Source: Portunus trituberculatus (lineage: Eukaryota > Arthropoda > Malacostraca > Decapoda > Portunidae). From it: a stretch of 64,000 bases of DNA. The position numbers were made by a program, and so were the translations under genes. The notes under the pieces are model-generated. The model searched no databases. It had not been told where the DNA came from and worked only from the letters and a program-made list of their open reading frames with translations. Shown here in pieces: positions 12,563 to 27,273 of this stretch. The stretch spans positions 4,451,001-4,515,000 of the forward strand of contig NC_059296.1 of the NCBI RefSeq assembly GCF_017591435.1. The letters run 5' to 3'. The first letter of the stretch is position 1. Each line of letters starts with the position of its first letter.

Positions 12563-12564
<2 letters not shown>
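12031..12564. other. Unique DNA with a weak coding-like segment on the minus strand
   Basis: About 45 codons of the minus-strand frame between 12325 and 12190 read like protein rather than repeat (for example RVLKAKAARKELSRLEAF), but I recognise no family and there are no convincing splice sites. Everything else here is featureless. Confidence 0.25.

Positions 12565-12604
<40 letters not shown>
12565..12604. repeat. (GA)n microsatellite
   Basis: Twenty GA units. Confidence 0.97.
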
Positions 12605-12606
<2 letters not shown>

Positions 12607-12961
12607 TGGTAGGGACATGACCGGAGGCCTCACGCAAGACGCTTGGCAACCCGTGGAAGTCAGCAAGGGAAATTAACTATAAAAAAAAAAAAAAATCTAA
12701 ACGGAGACTTGACACAGCGTGAAGTGGCGCTAATGAGGAACAGAATAGAGGGACCACAGCGGTCGGGCAATGCCACCATAGGTCTGCTTAAAGCCAGTGA
12801 CATAGCGACGTGGGAGACGGTGACGGCTACTCTGAGGTTAATTACAGGACGTGGCTGAAATCTTGGCAATATGGAGACTCACCTCTGTTTCTATTAGGTC
12901 TTATCTATTTTCACAGTGACACATTAGGATGGATTAGCGTGTGTTCCCTTACTGGTCGAGG
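12605..12961. other. Unique non-coding DNA
   Basis: Flank on the 3' side of the LINE below. Contains a 15-A run near 12681-12695. No gene seen. Confidence 0.4.
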
Positions 12962-14363
12962 TTTTTTTTTTTTTTTTTTTTACATTACAAGGGCACTGGC
13001 CAAGGGAAAACAAAGTGTTGGAAAAAAAAAATCCCGCTGGTTGCCAGGCCCTGTTAAGAGGAAAGTAGGAGAAAGAGAAAAAACAAAAAAATCTAAAAGG
13101 AGGGTCCAGTTAACGTAAGAGGTGTCTTGACACTCCTCTTTTGAAAGAGTTTAAGTCATAGGCAGGTGGAAATACAGACACAGGTAGAGAGTTCCAGAGT
13201 TTACCAGTGTAGGGAATGAAGGAGTGAAGATACTGGTTAACTCTTGCATTAGGAAGATGGACAGAATAGGGATGAGAAGAAGTAGAGAGTCTTGTGCAGC
13301 GAGGCCGCAGGAGGGGAAGGCATGCAGTTAGCAAGTTCAGAAGAGCAGACAGCATGAAAACAGCGGTAGAAGACAGATAAAGATGCAACATTGCGGCGGT
13401 GACTTAAAGAATCAAGACAGTCAGTTAGAGGAGAAGAGTTGATAAGACGAAAAGCTTTAGATTCCACCTTGTTTAGTAAAGCTGTGTGTGGATCCCCCAG
13501 ACATGAGAGCCATACTCCATACACGGGCGGATAAGGCCCTTGTACAGAGCAAGCAGCTGGGAGGGAGAGAAAATGGACGAAGACGCCACAGGACACCTAA
13601 CTTCTTGGAAGCTGATTTAGCAAGAGTAGAGATGTGAAATTTCCAGTTTAGATTTTTAGTGAAGGATAGACCGAGTGTGTTTAATGTAGAGGAGAGGGAA
13701 GTTGAGTGTTATTGAAGAAGAGAGGATAGTTGTCTGGAAGGTTATGTCGAGTAGATAGTTGTAGAAATTGAGTTTTTGAGGCATTGAACAAAACCAGGTT
13801 TTCTCTGCCCCAATCAGAAACAAGTGAAAGATCAGAAGTTAGGCGTCCTATAGCATCTCGCCTTGAGTCATTTAATTGTTGTTGGGTTGGGCGTCTGTTG
13901 AACGCTGTTGAATAATGCAAGGTGGTATCATCAGCATAGGAGTGGATAGGGCATTGAGTCAGATTTAGGAGATCATTGATGAATAATAGAAAGAGAGTGG
14001 GTGATAGGACAGAACCCTGTGGAACACCACTGTTGATAGTTTTAGGGAAGAACAGTGACCGTCTACTACAGCAGCAATAGAACGATCGGAAAGGAAACTG
14101 GAGATGAAGGTACAGAGAGAAGGATAGAATCCGTAGGAGGGTAGTTTAGAAATTAAAGATTTGTGCCAGACTCTATCGAAGGCTTTCGATATGTCAAGGC
14201 CGACAGCAAAGGTTTCACCGAAGTCCCTAAAAGAGGATGACCAAGATTCAGTTAGGAAAGTAAGAAGATCACCAGTAGATCTGCCTTTACGGAAACCATA
14301 CTGGCAATCAGAGAGAAGGTTGTGAGCTGATAGATGCCTCATTATCTTCCTATTAAGGATACG
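12962..14363 (-). mobile_element. 5'-truncated jockey/CR1-type non-LTR retrotransposon (LINE)
   Basis: On the minus strand the element reads from within the reverse transcriptase domain (about 14363) through the ORF2 end (stop at 13110-13112) and a roughly 130-nt 3'UTR into a 20-nt poly(A), seen as T at 12962-12981 on the plus strand. Truncation at the 5' end and a 3' poly(A) tail are typical of target-primed reverse transcription. I could not identify a target-site duplication. The RT wording (LDISKAFDRVWH, GVPQGSVLSPTLF, YADD) suits the jockey/CR1/L2 group; the clade is not certain. Confidence 0.9.
13110..14363 (-). pseudogene. Decayed LINE ORF2: reverse transcriptase C-terminal two-thirds
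   Basis: Reading 14363 to 13110 on the minus strand: a start in RT block 2 (NRKIMRHLSAHNLLSDCQYG), FRKGRSTGDLL, the catalytic LDISKAFDRVWH (block A, first Asp), then a one-base deletion near 14041-14046, GVPQGSVLSPTLFLLFINDL, and the catalytic YADD at 13927-13938. A further shift near 13690 leads to SFTKNLNWKFHISTLAKSAS, followed by LALYKGLIRPCMEYGSHVWG. Another near 13500 precedes LLNKVESKAFRLINSSPLTD, and another near 13290 precedes the C-terminal SFIPYTGKLWNSLPVSVFPP. At least four frameshifts in about 415 codons and the lack of the endonuclease domain make it non-functional. Both catalytic Asp pairs survive, so inactivation is by truncation and indels. Confidence 0.9.
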
Positions 14364-14822
14364 TCATGAGGAGAATAAAAACAAGGACGGTGGATGCCGC
14401 TAATAGAACCGTAACTCACTGACAGTTTGATTGCACGGCTGGGAGTGCACGTGAAGGCTGCCGTCCTCTCCCCACTTGTGTGAAGGAGGCAGTCTGTGGA
14501 GGACACGCAAGGCAGGGTGCTCTGGGGCAGCGAGAGACTCTCACACACTATCACTTCATTATTTACACATTATTTTCCTGGTGTTTGTAATTATAATATG
14601 AAAATTTGATGCATACTATGAAAATGACCATTACCACCACCACCTCTATTACTGCCACTATGACTACTACTACTACTACTACAGCTACCACAGTTTTTAC
14701 CACACTCACTACAACCACCACCACTACACGCTCCTTCAATGCAAAGAAAGTCTAGAGTGGATAACTTTTCCTAGATTTATGGGAGGAATATCTTAAAATT
14801 CACCAGTACTTCAGATCCCATT

Positions 14823-14823
<1 letters not shown>
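14364..14823. other. Unique DNA with TAC/CCA triplets
   Basis: Upstream flank of the LINE. Imperfect ACC and TAC trinucleotides occupy about 14627-14730. No gene seen. Confidence 0.45.

Positions 14824-14880
<57 letters not shown>
14824..14880. repeat. (GA)n microsatellite
   Basis: About 28 GA units. Confidence 0.97.
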
Positions 14881-14882
<2 letters not shown>

Positions 14883-14939
14883 CTGTAAGTTGTACCTCTT
14901 CTTATCTCACTCAAATTTAAATCTCACGTCAAATTTCTT

Positions 14940-15559
<620 letters not shown>

Positions 15560-15970
15560 GGTTTATGCTACGAAGTTAATGATAGTAATTATATATGAGA
15601 AGAGCCATTGAGTTTGTTTGTGGCTGTTGTGTTCAAATTACCGCTTTCTCCCCTGGACTTAACTAACCACCTCGCCGCGTGAACCTAAAAACCAGCCTTA
15701 AATTACATGGAAATATGAACGAGAATTAAACTTACTATTTTTTTTTGGTTATGTTCAACCTCTTGACTATACTTGGCGGAATAAACACGCTCGTCATTCC
15801 CTCCCCGACGCAACTAAGTAATGAGAGGAAGAATTATCCCGCTTCCTGGTACACGCAACGAGGATTTGTTTCTCCGCTCGGGCTGTTAACATGGGAATTT
15901 GCAAGTCTGCGATGACCAGGCCGCTGATGAAGTTGTGCTTGTGTTTGTGTTTCTGGCCAAGCGGCGATGC
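15560..15970. other. Unique non-coding DNA
   Basis: No gene seen. The only run is eight T near 15740. Confidence 0.4.
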
Positions 15971-16335
15971 TATGAAGGAGGAGGAGGAGAAAGAGGAGTT
16001 GGAGTAGGAGGTAGAAGAGGAGAAGGAGGAGGAGGAAGAGGAGGAGGAGGAGGAGGAGGAGGATGAAAAGGAGGAGTAGAAGAGGAGGAGGAGGAGGAGA
16101 AGCAGGAATAGGAGGAGGAGGAGAAAGAGGATGGGTGAAGAATTGATTTGAAAGAACCATAAATGTAAAGGAAAGTGAGAAATGCCTAAAGGGAGGAATA
16201 GATGAGACAAAAAGGAGAATTAGAAAAAAGAATCTAATAGTAAAAAAAGTATTTGGCCTAGCAGCGATGGGATGAAAGAGGAGGAGGAGCAGGAGGAACG
16301 GGATGTAGGAGGAGGAGGAGGATGGGTTAGGAGTT
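15971..16335. repeat. Imperfect GGA/GAA purine tract, two related blocks
   Basis: GGAGGA blocks at 15976-16120 and 16279-16325 are separated by similar spacers: GATGGGTGAAGAATTGATTT at 16130-16149 resembles GATGGGTTAGGAGTTGATTT at 16321-16340, and both are followed by a near-identical AAATGTAAAGGAAA-type segment. This indicates a local duplication of about 190 bp. Confidence 0.75.
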
Positions 16336-17207
16336 GATTTAAAAGGACCATAAGTGTAAAGGAAATTGAGAATGTCCAAAAGGAGAAATAGGTTGGAGAA
16401 AGAAGGGGAATTAGTAAAGGAATCTGATCGTAAGGAAATAGAAATAGAGATGACGTAGTTCAGGTGAAAGGAATAGAAAGGAAATGTGAAAGTCTTGTAG
16501 ATTATAATTTGAAGAAAAGTAGTTAGACTAAGGGTTTACAATTATTAGTGTTTTATGAAAGTTTGTGAAGTAAATAAAGAAAACGAGACAAATGATGTAG
16601 GAATAAGGATGAAAAAGGAAGAAGTAGCAAATATATATCAATAAAAGGTAACGTAAAGGATAAAAAAAAAAAAGAGAGGAACGGGATAGTAAAGCAAGGA
16701 AAAAAAAAGAGAATACCATAAAAAAAGCGAAATAAGAAAAAAAAAACGTAGAAGATGAAAAAGAAAATACGAAACAAATATAAACAAAACACAAATAAAA
16801 CCAACCATAGAAAAAAAAATTACAAATAAATAAAAGAAAAAAAACTGCTAAAACTTCCAATTCTCACAAATAAACCAAAATAAAATAAAAACAATAAAAA
16901 TCTAAACGGAAGAACCCCAAATGAACCCTCTTTCCCACACTTCTGCAGGTATCAAAGTGTTTATTTAACGGCGCTAATTAGGGGAGAGTAAGTCAGTGCA
17001 TAATAAATACCCCGTCGTTAGGTTGTATGAAGGACGATGCGGGACGCGCGGCTCTGACCCTATAATGAAAGGCAACTGTAATGGAAGCTGCACGTAAATC
17101 AAGGCTCCTGTTAGCGCGCTGCATTATATATTACCTTGACGGATGGAGAAGCGTGAGCTTATAATGGCGGCCAATGGGGGCAGGCAAGACATGGTGACGG
17201 CACGCAG

Positions 17208-17211
<4 letters not shown>
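16336..17211. other. A-rich low-complexity DNA, then a mixed segment resembling a conserved non-coding element
   Basis: 16500-16900 is A-rich on the plus strand. 16940-17165 changes abruptly to mixed composition with TAATTA at 16975-16980 and several AT/GC-alternating words. No gene seen. Confidence 0.4.

Positions 17212-17273
<62 letters not shown>
17212..17273. repeat. (GA)n microsatellite
   Basis: About 31 GA units; first of three GA arrays within 400 bp. Confidence 0.97.
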
Positions 17274-17275
<2 letters not shown>

Positions 17276-17332
17276 ACAAATTGATAAAAACAGCTAAAGA
17301 TTAAGATAAAATTCAATGCTCTCTGTACTTCT

Positions 17333-17336
<4 letters not shown>

Positions 17337-17411
<75 letters not shown>
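17337..17411. repeat. (GA)n microsatellite
   Basis: About 37 GA units, 63 bp after the previous array. Confidence 0.97.
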
Positions 17412-17413
<2 letters not shown>

Positions 17414-17481
17414 TAAACTAGTGCAAGGTAATGGGTAGAAAAGAATGTACACGAGTATGAGAAGTGAGAACAAGGTAAAGG

Positions 17482-17501
17482 CGTGTGTGTGTGTGTGTGT
17501 G
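17482..17501. repeat. Short (GT)n
   Basis: Ten GT units. Confidence 0.93.
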
Positions 17502-17535
17502 CTTTTACTAAAGTGGAATTGAGGCAAGCGTGGAA

Positions 17536-17539
<4 letters not shown>

Positions 17540-17593
<54 letters not shown>
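17540..17593. repeat. (GA)n microsatellite
   Basis: About 27 GA units; third member of the cluster. Confidence 0.97.
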
Positions 17594-17598
<5 letters not shown>

Positions 17599-18962
17599 TG
17601 AAGGGAATATAGGAGAAAAAGATAAGCCATAGTAAAAGGAGTGAATGAAACTCAAGTGAAAAAAAAGAACACCTGGGAAAAAATATATATATTGGTAAAA
17701 ATACTTGAAAAAAAAAAAAACTATTCCTCGTCCAGTAAAATCAGAACGTGAAGTCCATTTTAGTAATATACATAAGTGAGCGATAACCTTTGACCTCTGA
17801 AGGGAAAAAAAGTGGAGGAAAAATGAAGAATGATAGCAACTTCAGAGCAGATAGATAAGGAAGTAGGGAGAAAGGAAGAGAGGGAGAGAGAGAGAAAGAG
17901 AGAAAGGAGAGACGGAGAAAGAGAGTGAGGAAGGGAGAGCAAGAAGTAGGGCAAGGAGTAATAGTGACAAATGGCGCCGTGTGAGAGCAGTCATGAGCAG
18001 GAAGAAGCATAATTAGCTGTACATCATCCGCCATTATGCTTGCCGGGGCGCTGATGGCAGAATAATATTGAGGAGGTTGTCAGCCGCGTCGACAGTCTAA
18101 CAGAGCCTGCTTCCACTCCCCTCCCGCCTTGCCTACCCCTGCAGCGCGAGGCCAGGGCACACCAGAACAGAGGTCGAGGGGTCGCATGATTTTGCATAGA
18201 GAAAATCTTAAAAATATAAGGCGATTCCTGCCGCTGCGTGTCGGGTGACGTAATGAAGTACGCGGCCCAATGCGAAGAGGTCGTGGCGGTGGGGATGGTG
18301 GTGGCGCATTCTGGGTGGGAGGCGAAGAGTGAAAATCAAATCAGCCTTATGACACCAAGACTTAATAACAAACGTGAGGTGCGGATCATTTACAACCCAC
18401 GCGCGCTGAGGGCATCTGTGCCAGCCAGATTCATTAAAGGCGTTTTATGGACAACTGAAACCCGCCAGAGGAAAGAAAGAAAAAAAGAAGTAAAGGAAGA
18501 CCATGCAGAAGGAAGGAAAAATGTTTAGATCCACGGGGGATGTGGGAAGGTAAATACGTGTTTGTATGCATGATATGGAGAGGCGAGGCTAGCCGTGTTT
18601 GGCGAGCATGGTGGTGCCTGAGGAACATTAGTGGCCAGGCAGTGGTGGCGAGGGTCACGAGGTGTTACTGAGTAATGTGATGATGATGGCAAAGTGATGA
18701 ATCGCCCGCAGAGGGGTCGAGGGTAACCAAGACAGGCGAGAAAGAATTGGGGACGTGAGGTAATGGAAGGTGTGGACAGTAGTAGGCGAGGAAGATTAGT
18801 GGTGTTGGAGATGCAAATAAGATGCGGAGGGTGAGCACAATGGAGGTGATGCAGAGATTGCGAATATTATCATATATTGTGGTAAATAGAGAGAGAAACT
18901 GATAGTGGCAGCTGCGAATAGAGTTTTTCGTTTTTGGTGAGGTAGGAAATGCTTTGGAGAGA

Positions 18963-18965
<3 letters not shown>
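17594..18965. other. Non-coding, purine-rich in part
   Basis: 17810-17945 is strongly purine-rich with GA/GGAGA words. The rest is unique DNA without recognisable coding content. Confidence 0.45.

Positions 18966-19057
<92 letters not shown>
18966..19057. repeat. (GT)n microsatellite
   Basis: Forty-six perfect GT units. Confidence 0.97.
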
Positions 19058-22039
<2,982 letters not shown>

Positions 22040-22079
22040 GGTCGATAAGCTAAACGGCAAAAATAAGAAAAATATTGCA

Positions 22080-22890
22080 AATCTTAACCGTTCATTCATA
22101 TAAGAAAAAAAAGACAAAACGAGGGAAGGAAAGAGAGAAAATAGAAATGGAAAGGAAGAAAAAATATAGACGAAATGAGTCGTTGTAAAAATGTAAAAAA
22201 AAAAAAAAAAAAATTATACAAAAGTGAAGAAATACAGGAAAGAGGAAACTGAATAACAAGAATAAAGAACATGAAAGGACGATAAAGTCAAGTGTTATGA
22301 ATACAATTGAAAAAAGAAAAATAATTAGCAGAACATGAGGAAGAAAAAAAAAAAAGACAAAACAAAGCGGAAAAATATCAACAGAAAAGAGAATTAAATA
22401 AATGAATAATGAAGAGCCAGGAGAAGGAAATGGTTGGCTGCAGGACAAGAGGGAAAAGGAAGGAAAATGAAAGAGGGAAAAAGTCCATTGTTTAGTTAGG
22501 GAATGGAGGAGGTAGAGAGGTAGAGGTCGAGAGGAGGAATGCACAAGGAGGGTAAGAAGTGGAAGGAGAGTAGAAGGGAGGAGACGGAAGAAATAACAAA
22601 AAGGAAGAATGAATGAGCAAGAACTCGTTAGAAAGAAAATATAATCAAATGAAAGGGTGGAAAATAGGAAAAGGAAATAAAAGAGTAATGAGGGATAGAA
22701 ATAAAGGAAAATAACGAATAATAAGAAAGGGGAGTAAAATAGATAGAGGATAGATAGACTGGATGGAAAAAAAAAAGGGAGAAGAAGAAATGGAGGGAAG
22801 ATGAAACGTAAATCATCTGAGGGAAGAGAAAAGGAAGAGGGAGAACGGGAAAAGGGAGGGAGGGAAGGTGAAGATGAAGAGAGGGGTGTC
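22080..22890. repeat. Polypurine tract, about 810 bp
   Basis: Purines make up 83-88% of the plus strand in the lines I counted (22501-22560 and 22741-22800), with no periodic unit. The 266-codon minus frame 22092-22892, rich in Phe, Leu, Ser and Pro, is the shadow of this bias and not a gene. Confidence 0.85.
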
Positions 22891-22905
22891 AATCATGTGT
22901 GGTGA

Positions 22906-23160
22906 ATGAAAGGTGAGTTTCGACTTGTGGGGACGGTCAGTAAGCTCAAGAAACCTTCATTATTCATCCATATTTCATCCTTTGTTTCATCAATGGCTCT
23001 CTTTAGACCCTCTGTGACTCGCGCCATTACAGTCACATCCATATCTTTTTGTTTACTGTTTACTCTTAAAGGGATTATCTCTCTTTTTCATTCGTGTTTG
23101 TTGATCCGTCCGACTTCTGCGCCGAGCTTTCTAATCAGCGGGACGAGTCTTGACTCGGCC
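22906..23160. other. Unique non-coding DNA
   Basis: Left flank of the first TTAA element. No gene seen. Confidence 0.4.
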
Positions 23161-23372
23161 TTAGCCCCTCCAGTGTTGAGACGCATTTTTACCATGAGTT
23201 TGAGAATGATTCAACGATTTTATTTACTTTAGGAGGGATCTGTGGAGGTCAGAAGATTAATAGCCAGAGTCTTCACTATTTTAATCTCTACATAAATATC
23301 TGAAGCTGTATAATATCACTAAGTAGTACACAGAATGAATATGAAATCGCGTCATAGCACTGAAGGGGTTAA
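23161..23372 (-). mobile_element. TTAA-ended inverted-repeat element (MITE), copy 1
   Basis: 212 bp, inverted relative to the copies at 58678 and 60574. The plus-strand right end, reverse-complemented, reads TTAACCCCTTCAGTGCTATG. The left end reads TTAGCCCCTCCAGTGTTGAG and continues ACGCATTTTTACC, making an imperfect terminal inverted repeat of about 28 bp. The internal region shares the ACAGCTTCAGAT and CCATTAATCTT-like words with the other copies. No coding capacity. TTAA ends suggest a piggyBac-type target, which is inference. Confidence 0.85.
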
Positions 23373-23390
23373 GGTTATGTTTGGTTAAGA

Positions 23391-23575
23391 AGGCATCAGT
23401 AACTAAGCTGGGTTGATCTTCCGTTTCTTCTCCTGTTTATCTAGGAAGGACTGTTATTGCTAGTTAGTCATCCAGTGTTGCGCTACGAAAGGATCATCAA
23501 CTAAGCTGCCTAGATTTCTCGTTTCTTCTCCTGCTTATTATTATATATTTTTTTTAAATGTTGTTGTTAGCAGGG
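23391..23575. repeat. Degenerate direct duplication, spacing about 98 bp
   Basis: AACTAAGCTG at 23401-23410 recurs at 23499-23508. Both are followed by a GTTTCTTCTCCTG-type segment (about 23424 and 23521) and end in TTGTTGTTAG/TTATTGCTAG-like words. Confidence 0.7.
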
Positions 23576-23690
23576 TTTTTCTTTTTATTAATTCATTGTG
23601 GTCCTTGCATCTTACTTTCTTTTTCCTTTTATAGATAAATAGTGTACCTTATTTTGTATGCTTCGTTTTATATTAAATCTCTTGTTTGCA

Positions 23691-24370
23691 TAGCATTTCA
23701 AAATAATCATCTTGTCTCTTCCTATGTTGTCTTATTCCTGGTTCACTTGATAATCTTCCTTTCCCTAATAGATTTCTTTACCTATATCTTCAAACTCTTG
23801 TCTCCGTAGCACCTTCAAGTATTCATCTTTGAACTTGCTTTTTGCACGGTATACATACTTAAACTTTTCTATGCCGGCTCTTTTCTTCTCACAGCCACCT
23901 TCCTTCATGTTTCCCCTAATTAATAATTCCAGACCTCTTTCCTGTAGTGTTTCAAATCTTCCATCCCATCTCTAGTTTGTCTCTTTACCTGTATACAGTA
24001 ATATTCCTACTATGCGTCCTGTTTCTGTTTCACTCACAGCATCAACATTTATCTTCCCTCATATCTTCCCTAACCAATAAATATGATCTCTTTTCTGTAG
24101 GATTTCACATTTTCCGTCCCATATCCACCTTTTTTCTTTACCTACGTGCAATAACCTCTCTACTCTGCGTCCTGTTTGTGTTTCATTCACACAGCAGCAG
24201 CGTTTATCTTCCCTCATATCTTTCCTAACCAATAATTCCCATCTCTTTTCTGTAGCGCGTCAAAAGTTCCATCTCGTGTCTATCTTGTCTCTTTACTTGC
24301 AGGCAATAACCTTTCTACTCTACGTCCTGTTTCTGTTTCATTCACACACAGCAGCAGCGTTTCCACTAGT
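23691..24370. repeat. Decaying minisatellite, unit about 153-155 bp
   Basis: CTGTAG-anchored units begin at 23942, 24095 and 24250 (periods 153 and 155) and share the order CTGTAG-TTTCA, CCATCCCAT, TCTTTACCTG, ACTCTGCGTCCTGTTT, TTTCATTCACA, TTATCTTCCCTCATATCTT, CCTAACCAATAA. More diverged units can be traced upstream at about 23807 and 23691 with shorter spacing (138 and 116). No open frame is conserved. Confidence 0.85.
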
Positions 24371-24627
24371 ACACTCTCCTTTGATCAATATACAGGGCCC
24401 GTCACCATTCGCCAGTACATAAATGGTTTCTGATGCCTCCGTGGCGACCCACCTCTCGGGGCCCTTTTGTCCTCCATACTTGGCTCCGTTGTATTTCTTA
24501 GGCAACACCTTCACCGTTTTGCATTTGCCAGACAGTTTTTCTTTATCTTGCTTTCAGCTCAACATTGCACGTCTGCCACTCTCGTCACGTCCTGGCTACT
24601 GTGGCGTCCTCCCATGTTAAGGCAATT

Positions 24628-25330
<703 letters not shown>

Positions 25331-25659
25331 TGTCTTATCACGCCTTCATCCACGGCCGACCGGATCCCAGTTATGCATCTAATTATTTCCTCTGTTTGAC
25401 TACTGAGAAGACGATCAGGAGTCACGCAGGGGAGGAGGCGGCGGCGCTGGGCTGTTTGTTATACCAGGTTGTGTGAGGTTGCCAGGGTGTGAAGGTGCGG
25501 AGATGTTAGTGCGTGCTGGTGTAAAGGTGTAGTGGAGGTCTGATGGTGAATGACTGCTTAGTGTGTTAGTATTTTTTTCTTCATAGCAAGTTTTCTGTTG
25601 TGGTGTTCGTGTCATTATGTTTGTCCTGCAGGTTCATTGACTGAGTGAGTTCGTAAGGT
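25331..25659. other. Unique non-coding DNA
   Basis: No gene seen; GGTGTGAAGGTG-like imperfect words near 25470-25545. Confidence 0.4.
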
Positions 25660-25815
25660 TTTAAGGAGGAATCCTAACGAACATTTTTCTATGTAAGAGG
25701 GGAGAACTGGTCAAGGGCAAGGAAAAATAGAAAATAAAGGTTCACTCAGTCGGCAGTCCCCTTACAGGTCCGAAAGGGTTTGCCAAAAGACAGGGATAAA
25801 CATCTTAGGTGACAG
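25660..25815 (-). mobile_element. Probable solo 3' end of a LINE related to the 13-kb copy
   Basis: ACTGGTCAAGGGCAA at 25707-25721 and GGCAGTCCCCTTACAG at 25752-25767 align in order and spacing with ACTGGCCAAGGGAAAA and TTGCCAGGCCCTGTTAAG in the 3'UTR of the LINE at 12962. The two also share an A-rich stretch between these words and a T-run outside them. No ORF2 sequence accompanies it. The match is by eye and moderate. Confidence 0.4.
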
Positions 25816-26466
25816 TATTTTGATTTGTGATTGTAAAAGTATACTTCTTTATTTTGCACGAGTTTGAATTTTGCAACTCTCACTTCACTGTAAATATGCA
25901 CGTTTTGGTTGATGATACTATCTCTCTCTCGTGGTCTGTATTCTGAAATGCTTTGTTCTTTTTATCAGGTATATTTTGGATTGTAGCAATGATTTCATAA
26001 TGCTCTTCTTATTCACAGATACAAAATATCATAAAACCCTCTACTCATGAAAAAAAAAAAACATTATATAACAGCCTGTCAAAAGTGAAATATAAGACTC
26101 TGGAATGATTAGCACTACTATTTTGAGGATCATTATGTTACTGTAGGTAGATCTCATAGTCCGGTGTATATGTTACTATCCTCACGTGTGTCTACTTTTA
26201 TTTCGTAGACGTATAGGCGATAGATGGGTTACCGCCGGAGCTGTAGCGGCAAAAGACTATAGCTTTGGTGTTAGATAGAGGATTGCATTGTGTTTCATAA
26301 TAGTACGTCATTTATATCACTCATGTCTTCTTTGTCTTTCTTATTTCTTTTTTTTTTCTATATCTCAGTCTGTGTGTCTTTTTCTGTTTGACTTTGTCTG
26401 TGTGTGTCTGTGTGTCTGTTTCTCCGTCTGCGTTTGTCTGTCTGTCTAACTGTACGTCTGTGTGTT

Positions 26467-26470
<4 letters not shown>
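25816..26470. other. Unique AT-rich non-coding DNA
   Basis: No gene seen. A 12-A run lies near 26050 and imperfect GTCTGT words at 26388-26465 precede the CT array. Confidence 0.4.

Positions 26471-26524
<54 letters not shown>
26471..26524. repeat. (CT)n microsatellite
   Basis: Twenty-seven CT units. Confidence 0.97.
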
Positions 26525-26528
<4 letters not shown>

Positions 26529-27201
26529 GACCCCCTTACCACCGGCGTCGCAGTGAGGCAAGAAACAACACCAGTCATTGTTGCCGTGACGTGCCGCGCC
26601 CCGTCAGCATTGTAACTGGCCGCGTGCACGTTGGCATGGACATGGAAGGGTCGTCTGAGGGAAGAGGAGTAAAAACTTAACATATGTTGGGTCATGTAAT
26701 ACGCAGGTCTCACACGGCAATCGCTGCGTCATCCCCGAGCACACTGGTATTCGTAAATCTCCACACAATGCTTTCTGTAATTCTCCTCAAAACGGACACT
26801 ACAATTCCCTTGGTTGGGCCTACAATTCTTCAGTTCACACCCAGTTCGCTCCCTCACGCGTCGCCGCCTCACCCGCACGCAGAGGCTGACAGGCGGCGCC
26901 GGGATGGTGCGGAAAGAAAAACAAAACTCTTGAGGTCATCACCTTGATCAATAGGCCGGGGATGTGACCCGCCTCCCTTCCCTCCTCTGACCTTTCCATC
27001 CTCTTCTCCTCCTTCCTCTTACTTCACCTCCCATCCCCTTCTCTTCCTCTCTGCCTTTCCTTCCTCCCTCTCGTGACCTTTCTTTTCCTCTCTTCATGAT
27101 TTACAGCAACATTTCTTCGGCCTGACGCCTCTTCGTATGTTGATGTTTGGTGCCCTCATGTCCCTCTCTGCCGGCAGCGTGAGGCACAGAATGATACCCT
27201 C

Positions 27202-27203
<2 letters not shown>
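26525..27203. other. Unique non-coding DNA
   Basis: No gene seen; 26980-27085 is pyrimidine-rich (CCTCTTC words). Confidence 0.4.

Positions 27204-27271
<68 letters not shown>
27204..27271. repeat. (GT)n microsatellite
   Basis: Thirty-four GT units. Confidence 0.97.

Positions 27272-27273
<2 letters not shown>

Noticed and set aside
22092..22892. 266-codon minus-strand reading frame
   Set aside because: Phe/Leu/Ser/Pro-rich product of the polypurine tract, with no domain and no start or splice context.
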